Source: an uncultured Gemmatimonadales bacterium
Lineage (GTDB): Bacteria > Gemmatimonadota > Gemmatimonadetes > Gemmatimonadales > GWC2-71-9
Assembly (NCBI GenBank): GCA_947259405.1
Contig: CAMYLY010000008.1
Span: forward strand, 62,001-126,000
Length of the DNA stretch: 64,000 nucleotides
Reading direction: 5' to 3'
Shown here: one piece after another, positions 1 to 7,489 of the stretch
Numbering within the stretch: the stretch's first letter is position 1
Layout: every line of letters starts with the position of its first letter
Made by a program: the position numbers and the translations under genes
Notes under the pieces: model-generated
The model's input: the letters and a program-made list of their open reading frames with translations, nothing else
Databases searched by the model: none
Told to the model about the DNA's origin: nothing

Positions 1-270
1 AAGCTGGTTCAGGAATTCGGTCGCCGGTTTAGAGCTGTTGCCGTGACCGCACACAACGGCGACGGGGATGGACGGATCCAATCCCAGATCGGAAGGCGAC
101 CGCATCGTTGCGAGCCGCGACCCGACGATGTTGTAGAACCGGTCCTCCGCGACTAAATCGATCTTGCCCGACGCCAGGCGGAACGGAGCGCGTATGTCGA
201 GCACGTGAATTGGTTCGCCACCCTCGATGGCACGAGCGAGATCGGCGGGAAGAATCTCGGGAGTAGTCAT
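1..270 (-). CDS. Rhodanese-domain protein, 3' end cut by window
   Basis: The first 90 codons of a gene reading off the left edge, starting at ATG 268-270. The translation carries a rhodanese fold pattern: an early VLDIRAPF (strand plus the conserved D-R) and near the cut end VVCGHGNSS, the usual active-site loop beginning with the catalytic Cys. Rhodaneses carry persulfide sulfur on that Cys. The next gene upstream on this strand ends 27 bases before this start, so the two probably form an operon. What follows the rhodanese domain lies outside the window; a fused partner domain is possible. Family call is good, substrate unknown. Confidence 0.75.
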   Translation of the reverse strand, partial: MTTPEILPADLARAIEGGEPIHVLDIRAPFRLASGKIDLVAEDRFYNIVGSRLATMRSPSDLGLDPSIPVAVVCGHGNSSKPATEFLNQL

Positions 271-297
271 CGACGTCTCCGGGATTGTCGGCTGGGT

Positions 298-1068
298 CTA
301 GATGAACGCGCAGCCCGGGTGCCCAGTGTCATCTGGACCAAGGTCGGGCCACTCGTAGCATATCGACGGCTTCGCGTTTCGGCCATTGGGCAACAGTCGA
401 TCGTGCAATACACACGAAACGCCGTCGGTTCCAAGATACCCGCACGCAGAAATCACTTCGCACTCGACGGTCTCGTCATCCTCGCGACTCACCTTGCACA
501 AGTAAGGCGACTTCCGAGCACGCAGGAGTGCCTCCATCTCCGATTCCGCCTCCGTGAGAGCCAACTCGAGCGTGAGATCGCGGCAGCACGCCGACCCGCG
601 CGTGTTGTCCGCCGTCCGGCATGGCGCCGTTGCGCACGGATTGTCGGTGTTGGTCACTGGAAGGGCCCGTCGTGCCGCCCGCTTCAGCGGGAGCGAGAGA
701 ACGCGATTCCGCCGCTTGTAGAAAACCTGGTAGCGATCGCCGCCACGGTCCAGGGTCGGTCGTTGATCGTGTTTCTGCGTCGAACGCGGGACGCGTCCCT
801 GGTATCCATATACTCCGCACGTCGCCGTGCGATTGTCGGCGTCGAGCCGGAGATGTTTGCATGGCGCGTGGAGCGTTGCGTCGACGAGCAATTCGTCGCC
901 GTCGACGTACGCCGTCCCAAACGTGATGCGTTCCGTGTGACCAAGCATCCAGGTTGCCGCTGCATCCTGCAGCGTCTGGCTATCGTCGGCCAAGTCCGCC
1001 ACCCGTACCGTGACCTGCAGATCCTGACATTGACGGCCGAGCGAACGGCAGTCGGGAGGGGTCGGCAT
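298..1068 (-). CDS. Cysteine-rich YkgJ-like metal-cluster protein
   Basis: A 256-residue protein if the ATG at 1066-1068 is used; the open frame extends further upstream but that stretch lacks family character. The middle holds a C-x5-C then C-C arrangement (NPCATAPC and ACC) followed by LTLELALTEAE, and the C-terminal third has further Cys at KVS-flanked, EC, AC and VSCVLH positions. This spacing resembles the putative zinc/iron-chelating CxxCxxCC (YkgJ-type) proteins, where clustered Cys bind an iron-sulfur cluster or zinc. The N-terminal half (residues 20-120) matches nothing I recognise. It precedes the rhodanese gene by 27 bases, so a sulfur- or metal-related role would fit, but function is not established. 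Confidence 0.55.
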   Translation of the reverse strand: MPTPPDCRSLGRQCQDLQVTVRVADLADDSQTLQDAAATWMLGHTERITFGTAYVDGDELLVDATLHAPCKHLRLDADNRTATCGVYGYQGRVPRSTQKHDQRPTLDRGGDRYQVFYKRRNRVLSLPLKRAARRALPVTNTDNPCATAPCRTADNTRGSACCRDLTLELALTEAESEMEALLRARKSPYLCKVSREDDETVECEVISACGYLGTDGVSCVLHDRLLPNGRNAKPSICYEWPDLGPDDTGHPGCAFI

Positions 1069-1122
1069 CAGCGGTGACCCACCAGCTCGCGTGGCGCTGC
1101 TCCGCGCGCTGCGGGGATAATG

Positions 1123-1140
1123 TAACATGTTTTCATGTAA
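1123..1140. promoter_or_regulatory. Near-palindrome, possible operator
   Basis: TAACATG-TTTT-CATGTAA is a 7+4+7 inverted repeat with one mismatched pair. It lies in the divergent spacer about 55 bases upstream of the minus-strand Cys-rich gene and 186 bases upstream of the cupredoxin gene. The surrounding 240-base spacer is otherwise AT-richer than its neighbours. Its position suits an operator for the minus-strand gene, but no regulator is identifiable. Confidence 0.3.
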
Positions 1141-1242
1141 TGGCTTACGGCCCTTCCCGGCGGACGGCCAGCGCAGGGGGACGAATGCCCGCGGATCACG
1201 GATCCCGCATCCCACTTCCCTCTGCGGCAACCCACTTTACAT

Positions 1243-1294
1243 TTGTGAACTGTTTCACAAGGTTTTCCAGGGAACACCAAATATACATCTGAGC
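1243..1294 (+). promoter_or_regulatory. CRP-type site and class II-like promoter
   Basis: TTGTGAA-CTGT-TTCACAA (1243-1260) is a perfect inverted repeat that contains the full CRP consensus core TGTGA-N6-TCACA. A TATACA -10 box follows at 1282-1287; no good -35 hexamer lies 17 bases upstream of it. Taking transcription start about seven bases after the -10, the palindrome centres near -42.5, the class II activator position. It would drive the cupredoxin lipoprotein gene at 1309. A GCGGAGG ribosome site follows before that ATG. Confidence 0.6.
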
Positions 1295-1308
1295 GGAGGT
1301 CCAAATCG

Positions 1309-1791
1309 ATGCGGAAATTGATGGCGGCGGTGGCCGTGTTTGGGGTTGCTTGTGGTGGTGGTGAATCTGGAGGCGCGGAATCCACTCCAGCGGAAACGAC
1401 CCCCGCTGCGACAACCGAGGCGCCGGCCGCAACGGGTACAGGGACGGTCCACGAGGTCGCGATGAAGCTGACCGATGCCGGAGCCTACGTGTTCGAACCG
1501 GTAACCCTGACGATCAAGGTTGGTGACACGGTGCGTTGGCTCAATGAGAGTGGGCCGCCGCACAATGTCGCGTTCTATGCCGACCAGGTCCCCGCCGGTG
1601 CGGGTGATTTCTTGACCCAGGCGTTCGCGTCCGATGCGATGAAGATCGGCCCGATGGCAGGCCGATTGATGACGCAGATTGGTGACACCTACGAAGTCAC
1701 GTTCGCGGGAGCGCCGACGGGGGACTACGGATACTTCTGCACGCCTCACGAGGCGTTGGGCATGAAGGCGACGCTCACGATCGAGGAGTAG
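1309..1791 (+). CDS. Cupredoxin (plastocyanin-like) lipoprotein
   Basis: A 160-residue exported lipoprotein. The N-terminus is a short lipoprotein signal ending FGVAC with the lipidated Cys at residue 15, followed by a low-complexity Ser/Thr/Glu/Ala linker to about residue 45. The rest is a blue-copper domain: KVGDTVRW, a His in PPHNV, and the C-terminal ligand loop YFCTPHEALGM giving the Cys, His and Met ligands. It should be anchored in the periplasm or on the outer membrane and carry electrons by Cu(I)/Cu(II) cycling. The next gene downstream encodes a probable type-2 copper protein, so the two may be redox partners. The promoter upstream has a CRP-type palindrome and an intrinsic terminator follows. 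Confidence 0.88.
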   Translation: MRKLMAAVAVFGVACGGGESGGAESTPAETTPAATTEAPAATGTGTVHEVAMKLTDAGAYVFEPVTLTIKVGDTVRWLNESGPPHNVAFYADQVPAGAGDFLTQAFASDAMKIGPMAGRLMTQIGDTYEVTFAGAPTGDYGYFCTPHEALGMKATLTIEE

Positions 1792-1813
1792 CCGGCGTTC
1801 GGCAGGACCTTGG

Positions 1814-1854
1814 GCCGCTCGGGGTTTCGCCGCGAGCGGCTCTTCTTGCTTCTT
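1814..1854 (+). terminator. Intrinsic terminator after cupredoxin gene
   Basis: GCCGCTCG (1814-1821) pairs exactly with CGAGCGGC (1833-1840) across an 11-base loop, followed by the pyrimidine-rich run TCTTCTTGCTTCTT. It sits 23 bases after the cupredoxin stop. The tract is T-rich rather than pure T, so efficiency may be partial and the next gene could still be read through. Confidence 0.6.
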
Positions 1855-1926
1855 GGTGTGGCCCAGGGTTGCATTCTCAGTAGGGTGAAATTGTTTTCTA
1901 ACAGATTCTCGAGGGGTGGGAAGGTC

Positions 1927-3027
1927 ATGCGTCGACTCGTGATGAGCGCTAGTGTGATTGGGATTGGGGGCGTTCTCCAGGCTGCTCCGGTGGTGGCCCA
2001 GGATGCGCGCGTGCACATCGTGAACGATCCGGACGCCCGCGCGTTCGAGGTCGTCGTCGGGCCGTTCGACCTTCCTGCTGGAACCAGGGCGGCGTCCGAG
2101 ATGGGGCACATGGGTGGAGGCCACGATGCGCACGCCGGGGCGGTCTACGCACCGGTGACGACGGTCGAAGCCCCTGCGTCGGTGTATCTCACCGGATTCA
2201 GCTTTGAGGTCCGGGACGGAGATGGGGAACTCATATCGAGTGAGTTTCTGCATCATCTCAACATCATCAATCCTGACAACCGCGAGCTGTTCTTGCCCAT
2301 CTCTCAGCGCATGCTCGCGGTGGGAAAGGAAACGGGCTCGCAGCGGATGCCCGGGTTGCTGATGGGGTATCCGGTGCCTGCAGGGACGCGAATGGTCGTG
2401 ACGGCCATGATGCACAACCCGACGGCCGATTCGCTGACGGGCGTGGTCGTGACAGTGAAGCTCGACTACGTGCCGGCAGGCCGGCCTTGGCCGCTGTTCA
2501 ACGTCTTCCCATTCCAAATCGATGTCGCGTTCCCAGCAGGGGACAAGTCCTTCGATCTACCTCCGGGACGTCACACGTGGTCCTACGAAGCGAGCCCTAT
2601 GGTAGACGGCCGCTTGATGGCGCTCGGTGGGCACATGCACGAGAACGCGGAGAGCCTGGTATTCGAGGACGTGACGTCGGGGAAGGTGATTTGGGAGGGA
2701 CTGCCGATCACTAACGATGACGGGACGCTGGTCGGTGTCACCCTTGGACGGCTCTATCGGAAAGGTGGCGTTCGACTACATCGTGATCGCACCTATCGGG
2801 TATCCGTCACCTACGTCAACGCGACCTCAGATACCATTCCCGGTGGGGGGATGGGCGTGATCGGCGGGGTGTTCATGCAGAAGGGCAGCGGGATGTGGCC
2901 ATTGGCGGACAAGACATTGGAGCTGTACACCCTCGATCGTGCGCACTACATGCGAGAAGTCTTTGGGACGTTCGACGTGATTGCGGCGGGCGCGGCCCCG
3001 GCCGCAAGCGACCACGAGCACGACTAG
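1927..3027 (+). CDS. Putative type-2 copper monooxygenase-like secreted protein
   Basis: The ATG at 1927 is preceded by GAGGGG and begins a signal peptide (residues 1-24, ending VVAQ) of a 366-residue exported protein; an earlier in-frame start has no leader logic. Histidines and methionines fall in a telling order: HH at 109-110 (FLHH), His163 (MMHN), His236 and His238 (GGHMHE), and Met309/Met317. Peptidylglycine alpha-hydroxylating monooxygenase uses H107/H108/H172 for CuH and H242/H244/M314 for CuM, so both order and spacing agree closely. A His/Met-rich stretch at 59-69 could add copper binding. No full-length family name can be given by eye. It lies next to a cupredoxin gene, consistent with a periplasmic copper redox pair. 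The substrate is unknown. Confidence 0.5.
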   Translation: MRRLVMSASVIGIGGVLQAAPVVAQDARVHIVNDPDARAFEVVVGPFDLPAGTRAASEMGHMGGGHDAHAGAVYAPVTTVEAPASVYLTGFSFEVRDGDGELISSEFLHHLNIINPDNRELFLPISQRMLAVGKETGSQRMPGLLMGYPVPAGTRMVVTAMMHNPTADSLTGVVVTVKLDYVPAGRPWPLFNVFPFQIDVAFPAGDKSFDLPPGRHTWSYEASPMVDGRLMALGGHMHENAESLVFEDVTSGKVIWEGLPITNDDGTLVGVTLGRLYRKGGVRLHRDRTYRVSVTYVNATSDTIPGGGMGVIGGVFMQKGSGMWPLADKTLELYTLDRAHYMREVFGTFDVIAAGAAPAASDHEHD

Positions 3028-3860
3028 GCGGCGCGGAGGCTTCGCAACGCCGTTACCCCCGCCAGCACGAGCAGGCCAGCCAGAACATCGACGCCGTAGT
3101 GCATCTGACAGTAGATCGTGCCAACGAAGAGAACCATGGTCGGCACCGCGAGCACGATGCCCCACCGCCGCCATTCGGTCAACGCACCCAGCACGACAGC
3201 ACCGGCCGCGGCGACGTGGGATGACGGGAACGCCGCGCCGAACGACGATCCGGCGTCGAGCACGTCGTACACGATACGTGCGCTCCAGACCTCTCGGACG
3301 CCGCCGCTCGGCGGCGCAAAGACCCAGTTGGGACCAGCCACTGGGAACAGTAGGAACGTCAAATAGCAGGGGACGAAGGCCATCATCATGAGCTGGATGG
3401 TGCGTTGCGCTCCCCGTTGGCGACCAGCCACCCACAACACGAGTGGCCCAAGGACCAGGATCGGGTAATACAGCAAGTAGGCAAAGTGCAGCAATCCCGA
3501 CCAGAACACTGATGGGGCTCGGCGAATCCATTCGTAGGAGATCTGCGAGCGAAAGACAGCGAGCTCCCACGTCTGAATGAGTTGGTCGTTGGCGTATGTC
3601 GCGGCGGCGTCACCGCGCATGTTGAGAACACCGATCTCACCATAGAACGCGAGCAGCAGCAGCACCGGGTAGAAGGCGTGGAGGAACTGGCCCGTTCCAT
3701 GTGACGGCCCCAGCTTCGTGAACATCCACAGCATCGCGAAGAACAGGGCGTGGGCGGTGAGTAGCAGCCAAATGTCCCAGTCGAAAAGGCCGCCGCGAAC
3801 GATAATGATGATAGTGACGACCGCGACATAACCGCCAAGGAGGCGGTCGACGAACGTCAC
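3024..3860 (-). CDS. PAP2-family inositol phosphoceramide synthase-like
   Basis: A 278-residue polytopic membrane protein starting at GTG 3858-3860, whose GTGA overlaps the stop of the upstream gene. PAP2/AUR1-type motifs are present: a conserved GPNWVFAPP region, then SFGAAFPSSHVAAA (the SxxH with catalytic His) and HYGVDVLAG (the third motif with His and Asp). At least six hydrophobic segments are visible. AUR1-type members move inositol phosphate from phosphatidylinositol to ceramide; ordinary PAP2 members are lipid phosphatases. Its place as the last gene after spt, ceramide synthase and reductase homologs favours the ceramide head-group role. The headgroup is inferred. Its stop shares a CTAG with the stop of the facing copper-protein gene. 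Confidence 0.72.
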   Translation of the reverse strand: MTFVDRLLGGYVAVVTIIIIVRGGLFDWDIWLLLTAHALFFAMLWMFTKLGPSHGTGQFLHAFYPVLLLLAFYGEIGVLNMRGDAAATYANDQLIQTWELAVFRSQISYEWIRRAPSVFWSGLLHFAYLLYYPILVLGPLVLWVAGRQRGAQRTIQLMMMAFVPCYLTFLLFPVAGPNWVFAPPSGGVREVWSARIVYDVLDAGSSFGAAFPSSHVAAAGAVVLGALTEWRRWGIVLAVPTMVLFVGTIYCQMHYGVDVLAGLLVLAGVTALRSLRAA

Positions 3861-4843
3861 AGCCAGCCGTGTTGTCGATACCACGACACGGTGGTCTCCC
3901 AGCCTTGTGTCGACGGCACGGTGGCCTCCCAGCCGGTATCCCGCGTCAGCATCTCGGGCGAACACGTCCACGCCTCGGCCAGGAACTCGTTGGCCTTGTC
4001 CGCATTCAGTACGGTCGCTTGGCCGAACAGTCTGGCCGCGGCCGCGGTTGAGGCCAGAACGAGCCGCGTGACGACCCCGGGAATACGCACGAGCATGGGT
4101 CGTGCGCGCCCTGGTCCGCGCACGGCCCGGCTGATATGACCGATCAAGTTCTCACTCGTAACGGTCTCGACGTGACTCGCGAAGTACGTGCGATCCTCAG
4201 CGGCGTCATGCAGCGCGTGGATGAGCGCGCTCGCGAGGTCCGTGACGTAGATGAAGGAGAACTCTTGGTGAGGATCCCCCATCAACGGGAGCATGGGCCA
4301 CCGTGCCAGTTTGACCAAGCGCAGGAATTCCGCGTCGCGCGGTCCATAGACGGCCGGGGGTCGCACAATTGTCCAGGGTACTCCCGAGGCCCGCACGATC
4401 TCTTCGCCCGCAAGCTTGCTTTCGCCGTAGGCAGAGACCGGCGACGGTAGATGTGACTGATCGAGTGGAGTGCCGAGTCGGCTGGGGCCGGCTGCGGCCA
4501 GACTGCTCACGTACACGAAACGCCGAAGGCCGGCTGCTGCACGCTTGACGTGGGAAAGGACGCGCCGGGTGGCCTCGGCATTGACGTCGAACAGTTCGTG
4601 CCGATTCTTGCCCGCCGTCAATCCCGCCACATGGTAGACGTAGTCAGCGTCCCTGACGCCCTCGGCAATCGCGTCGCCGTCTGCCAGCGCCCCGACGATC
4701 AGTTGGGGGCGGCGTTCGGGGAAGATGCGTGCGGCCTTCGCCTCAGAGCGAACAAGGCAAAAGACTTCGTAATCCTGTTGGAGCAGGGCATCGACGAGGT
4801 GCGAGCCCACAAAACCGGTTCCGCCGGTGACGAAGACCCTCAC
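3857..4843 (-). CDS. cerR: Extended SDR, ceramide reductase-like
   Basis: A 328-residue NAD(P)-dependent short-chain dehydrogenase of the extended epimerase type, begun at GTG 4841-4843. The Rossmann glycine motif TGGTGFVGSHL is at residues 6-16, the downstream VSSLAAAG supplies the catalytic Ser, and YGESK is the YxxxK catalytic pair. WTIVRPPAVYGP is typical of the extended family. In Caulobacter, CerR (an SDR of this kind) reduces the 3-keto group after N-acylation in bacterial ceramide synthesis; the same step is proposed here because the gene is coupled by 4-base overlaps to spt and the GNAT gene upstream and to the PAP2 gene downstream. A different sugar or sterol substrate cannot be excluded by sequence alone, so the symbol is provisional. 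Confidence 0.72.
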   Translation of the reverse strand: MRVFVTGGTGFVGSHLVDALLQQDYEVFCLVRSEAKAARIFPERRPQLIVGALADGDAIAEGVRDADYVYHVAGLTAGKNRHELFDVNAEATRRVLSHVKRAAAGLRRFVYVSSLAAAGPSRLGTPLDQSHLPSPVSAYGESKLAGEEIVRASGVPWTIVRPPAVYGPRDAEFLRLVKLARWPMLPLMGDPHQEFSFIYVTDLASALIHALHDAAEDRTYFASHVETVTSENLIGHISRAVRGPGRARPMLVRIPGVVTRLVLASTAAAARLFGQATVLNADKANEFLAEAWTCSPEMLTRDTGWEATVPSTQGWETTVSWYRQHGWL

Positions 4844-6006
4844 AACGCCCGGTCGTATAACCTCAGGGTCTTGTAGCGGTTGAAGCCCATACGCTCAAGG
4901 GCGTTACTCATGGCGGGGTTGTCGTCCAGGATCCACCCGGCCTCCGCCCACCGATGGCCCAGAGCGTACCCCTTCTCCCAAATCCAGTGATACATCAGGG
5001 CGTCGGCTCCGGTCTTCCGGTACTCTTTGAGGAGCCCAAGCAGCAGAATGCGGATGCGGGTCACCTTCCGGGCGGCCAGGAGAATCTTGATGATGCCGGG
5101 AAACAGGCGGCCCGACGGGTTCGTTTTGAGGGCGACGTTCAGGTCAGGGAGCGCCGCCGCGAACCCAATGACTTCCCCCTCCCGTTCGGCGAAGACCACG
5201 AGATCCGGAACCACGACCGGCTTGAGTTGCTTGGCGAGATGGTCGATCTCCGCATCCGACATCGGGACGAAGCCCCAGTTTGCCTCCCAGGCGTTGTTGT
5301 AGACCTTCTTGATGAGCTCGACCTCTTCATCGAACCGTTTCTTGTTGAGAGCCCGAAGCGTGATGTTCTTCCGTTCCGCAATGAGGCGAGCGCCTCGAAG
5401 CAGCCGGTCGGGCATTTCGGGGTTTACGGTTTCGTACTGATAGAGGTCTTTGGCCTTCGTGAATCCGGCGTTCTCGATGAGGGCCTGGTAGTACGGCGGA
5501 TTGTGGGGATTCAGGATCGTGGGAGGCGTGTCGAATCCCTCGATCAGCACGCCGCACTCGTCGTTCGTGGAGAACGAGGTCGGTCCGCGAAGTACCGTTG
5601 CCTCGCGCTGTCCCACCCACGTGGCGGCCGCGTCGAGCAGCGCATCCGCGACCGCTTGATCGTCGACGCACTCGAAGAAACCGAAGAACCCGACGGTATC
5701 CTGGTGGAACTTGTTGTGGACCGGATTGTGGATGGCGGCCACGCGCCCCACGACCTCGTAGGTAGCACTGTCGCGCTTTGCTTGCGGCAAGCTGGACGTA
5801 CCCGTGGCGGGACGTTCAGCCACGAAATACTCGGCGTTCGCCCTGTCAAAGAAGGGGTTCTTCGACTTCGAGAGGAGGGTACGGACGTCCATGCGCAGCT
5901 GCGGGACCCACAACGGGTCGTCACGGTGCAGCTGGTAGGGAAGAGCGATGAAGCGTTCGAGGTCAGCGGCCGATTCAACTGGCCGCACGACCGGCGACGA
6001 GCTCAA
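4840..6006 (-). CDS. bcerS: GNAT acyltransferase, bacterial ceramide synthase-like
   Basis: A 388-residue protein starting at TTG 6004-6006, where TTGA overlaps the serine palmitoyltransferase stop. It resembles the YghO/long GNAT family: an N-terminal region with [20 protein letters not shown], a central [12 protein letters not shown], and a C-terminal acyltransferase half ending [18 protein letters not shown], the usual GNAT acetyl-CoA-binding end. Bacterial ceramide synthase of Caulobacter (bCerS) belongs to this GNAT type and acylates 3-ketosphinganine. The position directly between spt and a cerR-like SDR makes that activity the best inference. There are no membrane segments, fitting a soluble or peripheral inner-membrane enzyme. 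An amino-acid N-acyltransferase is the alternative. Confidence 0.75.
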   Translation of the reverse strand: MSSSPVVRPVESAADLERFIALPYQLHRDDPLWVPQLRMDVRTLLSKSKNPFFDRANAEYFVAERPATGTSSLPQAKRDSATYEVVGRVAAIHNPVHNKFHQDTVGFFGFFECVDDQAVADALLDAAATWVGQREATVLRGPTSFSTNDECGVLIEGFDTPPTILNPHNPPYYQALIENAGFTKAKDLYQYETVNPEMPDRLLRGARLIAERKNITLRALNKKRFDEEVELIKKVYNNAWEANWGFVPMSDAEIDHLAKQLKPVVVPDLVVFAEREGEVIGFAAALPDLNVALKTNPSGRLFPGIIKILLAARKVTRIRILLLGLLKEYRKTGADALMYHWIWEKGYALGHRWAEAGWILDDNPAMSNALERMGFNRYKTLRLYDRAL

Positions 6007-7205
6007 ATGACGCCCATCTCCTTGCCGAGCTTCCCGAAGATCTCCAGCGCCTGGTCGATCTGATCATCCGTGTGCGTGGCCATCACACTCGCGCGCAGCC
6101 GGCACTGGTCCGGCGGCACAGCAGGTGGCACAACGGGGTTGGTGAACACCCCACCGTCGAACAGCTTCCGCCAAAACGCGAACGTGTCGGGGAGGGTGCC
6201 AATCAACACAGGTATGATCGGGGTCCGGGTCGGACCGATATCGAACCCAAGGCTACGGCAACCGTCTTGGAAGCGTTTGGTCACGCGCCAGAGACGTTCA
6301 CGACGTTCAGGCTCATGCTCGGTGATTTCGAGCGCGGCGAGGACCCCGGCCGTGTTGGCCGGCGGGAGCGCGGCGCTAAATATCAACGGGCGGCTGTGGT
6401 GCTTGAGATAGTGAATGACGTTCTCGGATCCCGCCACGAAACCACCAATGGACGCGAGAGATTTCGAGAACGTCCCAACGACGATGTCGACCTCGTCTGC
6501 CACGCCAAAATGCGCGGCGGTGCCGTCACCCTTCGGGCCGAGCACGCCGGTGGAGTGGGCGTCGTCGACCGCAAGAACGGCCCCGTACCGCTGCGCGAGT
6601 TCCAGCAGCGCCGGCACATCAGCGATGTCACCTTCCATCGAGTAGACGCCGTCAACCACGATCATCATGCCGCGGTCTTGGTGTCGCTGGAGCAGTCGCT
6701 CGAGTTGCGTGAGGTCGTTGTGGGCAAATCGGTGCGTGTCCCCGTACGACATCTTGGCTCCGTCCACGATCGAGGCGTGGTCGAGCTTGTCGATGAACAC
6801 AACGTCACCGCGTCCCACCAGACACGAGATGAGACCGAGATTGGCCTGGTATCCCGTGCTGAATGCCAGTGCGGCGTCCTTTCCAAAGAACTCCGCCAAG
6901 CGAACCTCGAGTTGCTCGTGCAGGTCAAGTGTACCGTTCAGAAAGCGGCTTCCCGTACATCCGGATCCAAACCGATCGAGCGCCGAACGCGCGGCCGCAA
7001 GAACCTTCGGATGGTGGGTGAGGCCCAGGTAGTTGTTGGACCCCATCATGAGCCGTTCCTTGCCCTCGATCGTGACGACGGTGTCGTCCGAGTCGGTCAG
7101 CGGCTTGAAATACGGATAGAGCCCGGCCGCTTGGATTTCGCGTGCGCGAGTGAAGTTGTTGCACTTATTCAGCAGCGAAATCTGCTGTAAGGTGTGTGTA
7201 TTCAC
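6003..7205 (-). CDS. spt: Serine palmitoyltransferase, PLP-dependent
   Basis: A 400-residue alpha-oxoamine synthase beginning at GTG 7203-7205 and likely the first gene of a four-gene operon. It condenses serine with an acyl-CoA or acyl-ACP to 3-ketosphinganine. Landmarks are [11 protein letters not shown] near residue 55, [19 protein letters not shown] (His stacking on PLP), VDDAHSTG (Asp/His), [13 protein letters not shown] (Schiff-base Lys) and the C-terminal [10 protein letters not shown]. These match the Sphingomonas enzyme more closely than KBL or BioF, notably [13 protein letters not shown] and the ending [11 protein letters not shown]. The N-terminus lacks the longer tail seen in some homologs. 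No acyl carrier protein gene lies beside it, unlike in Caulobacter. Confidence 0.88.
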   Translation of the reverse strand: MNTHTLQQISLLNKCNNFTRAREIQAAGLYPYFKPLTDSDDTVVTIEGKERLMMGSNNYLGLTHHPKVLAAARSALDRFGSGCTGSRFLNGTLDLHEQLEVRLAEFFGKDAALAFSTGYQANLGLISCLVGRGDVVFIDKLDHASIVDGAKMSYGDTHRFAHNDLTQLERLLQRHQDRGMMIVVDGVYSMEGDIADVPALLELAQRYGAVLAVDDAHSTGVLGPKGDGTAAHFGVADEVDIVVGTFSKSLASIGGFVAGSENVIHYLKHHSRPLIFSAALPPANTAGVLAALEITEHEPERRERLWRVTKRFQDGCRSLGFDIGPTRTPIIPVLIGTLPDTFAFWRKLFDGGVFTNPVVPPAVPPDQCRLRASVMATHTDDQIDQALEIFGKLGKEMGVI

Positions 7206-7489
7206 GCGGCCTCGACGTCGCTAGGGGATACTGCCCGCCACACCACTGCAAACGGACCATCAAGACTACCGATGGCCGCCCCCACGCACAAGACCCAGAT
7301 GAGGCCCGGCTGGCCGAGTGGTGCCTCCGGCGATGCCGGCGGAACTCCTTCTCTGCATTGGGGTTATGGATAACCGCTGGAATGGGTCGATCGCAATTCC
7401 GGCGACCGTGAGCTGTGCCACACCGCCCATAGACGGGGGACAGCTAAGTTGGTTTATTGCGTGGCGATGAAACGGGGATTCCGGCGTTC

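Noticed and set aside
1255-2517. Long open frame of 420 codons on the minus strand
   Set aside because: Antisense to the cupredoxin and copper-protein genes on the plus strand, with His/Arg-rich composition typical of shadow frames and no recognisable domain.
4954-7190. Two long plus-strand frames opposite the ceramide operon
   Set aside because: Arg/Val/Glu-rich shadow translations of bcerS and spt; the minus-strand frames have full family motifs.
7302-7412. tRNA-like sequence upstream of the M6 protease gene (GGCCGAGTGGTG and GGTCGATCGCAATTCC)
   Set aside because: No matching acceptor stem or proper anticodon arm could be formed, so it is a chance resemblance. The 284-base spacer 7206-7489 otherwise shows nothing I can name.
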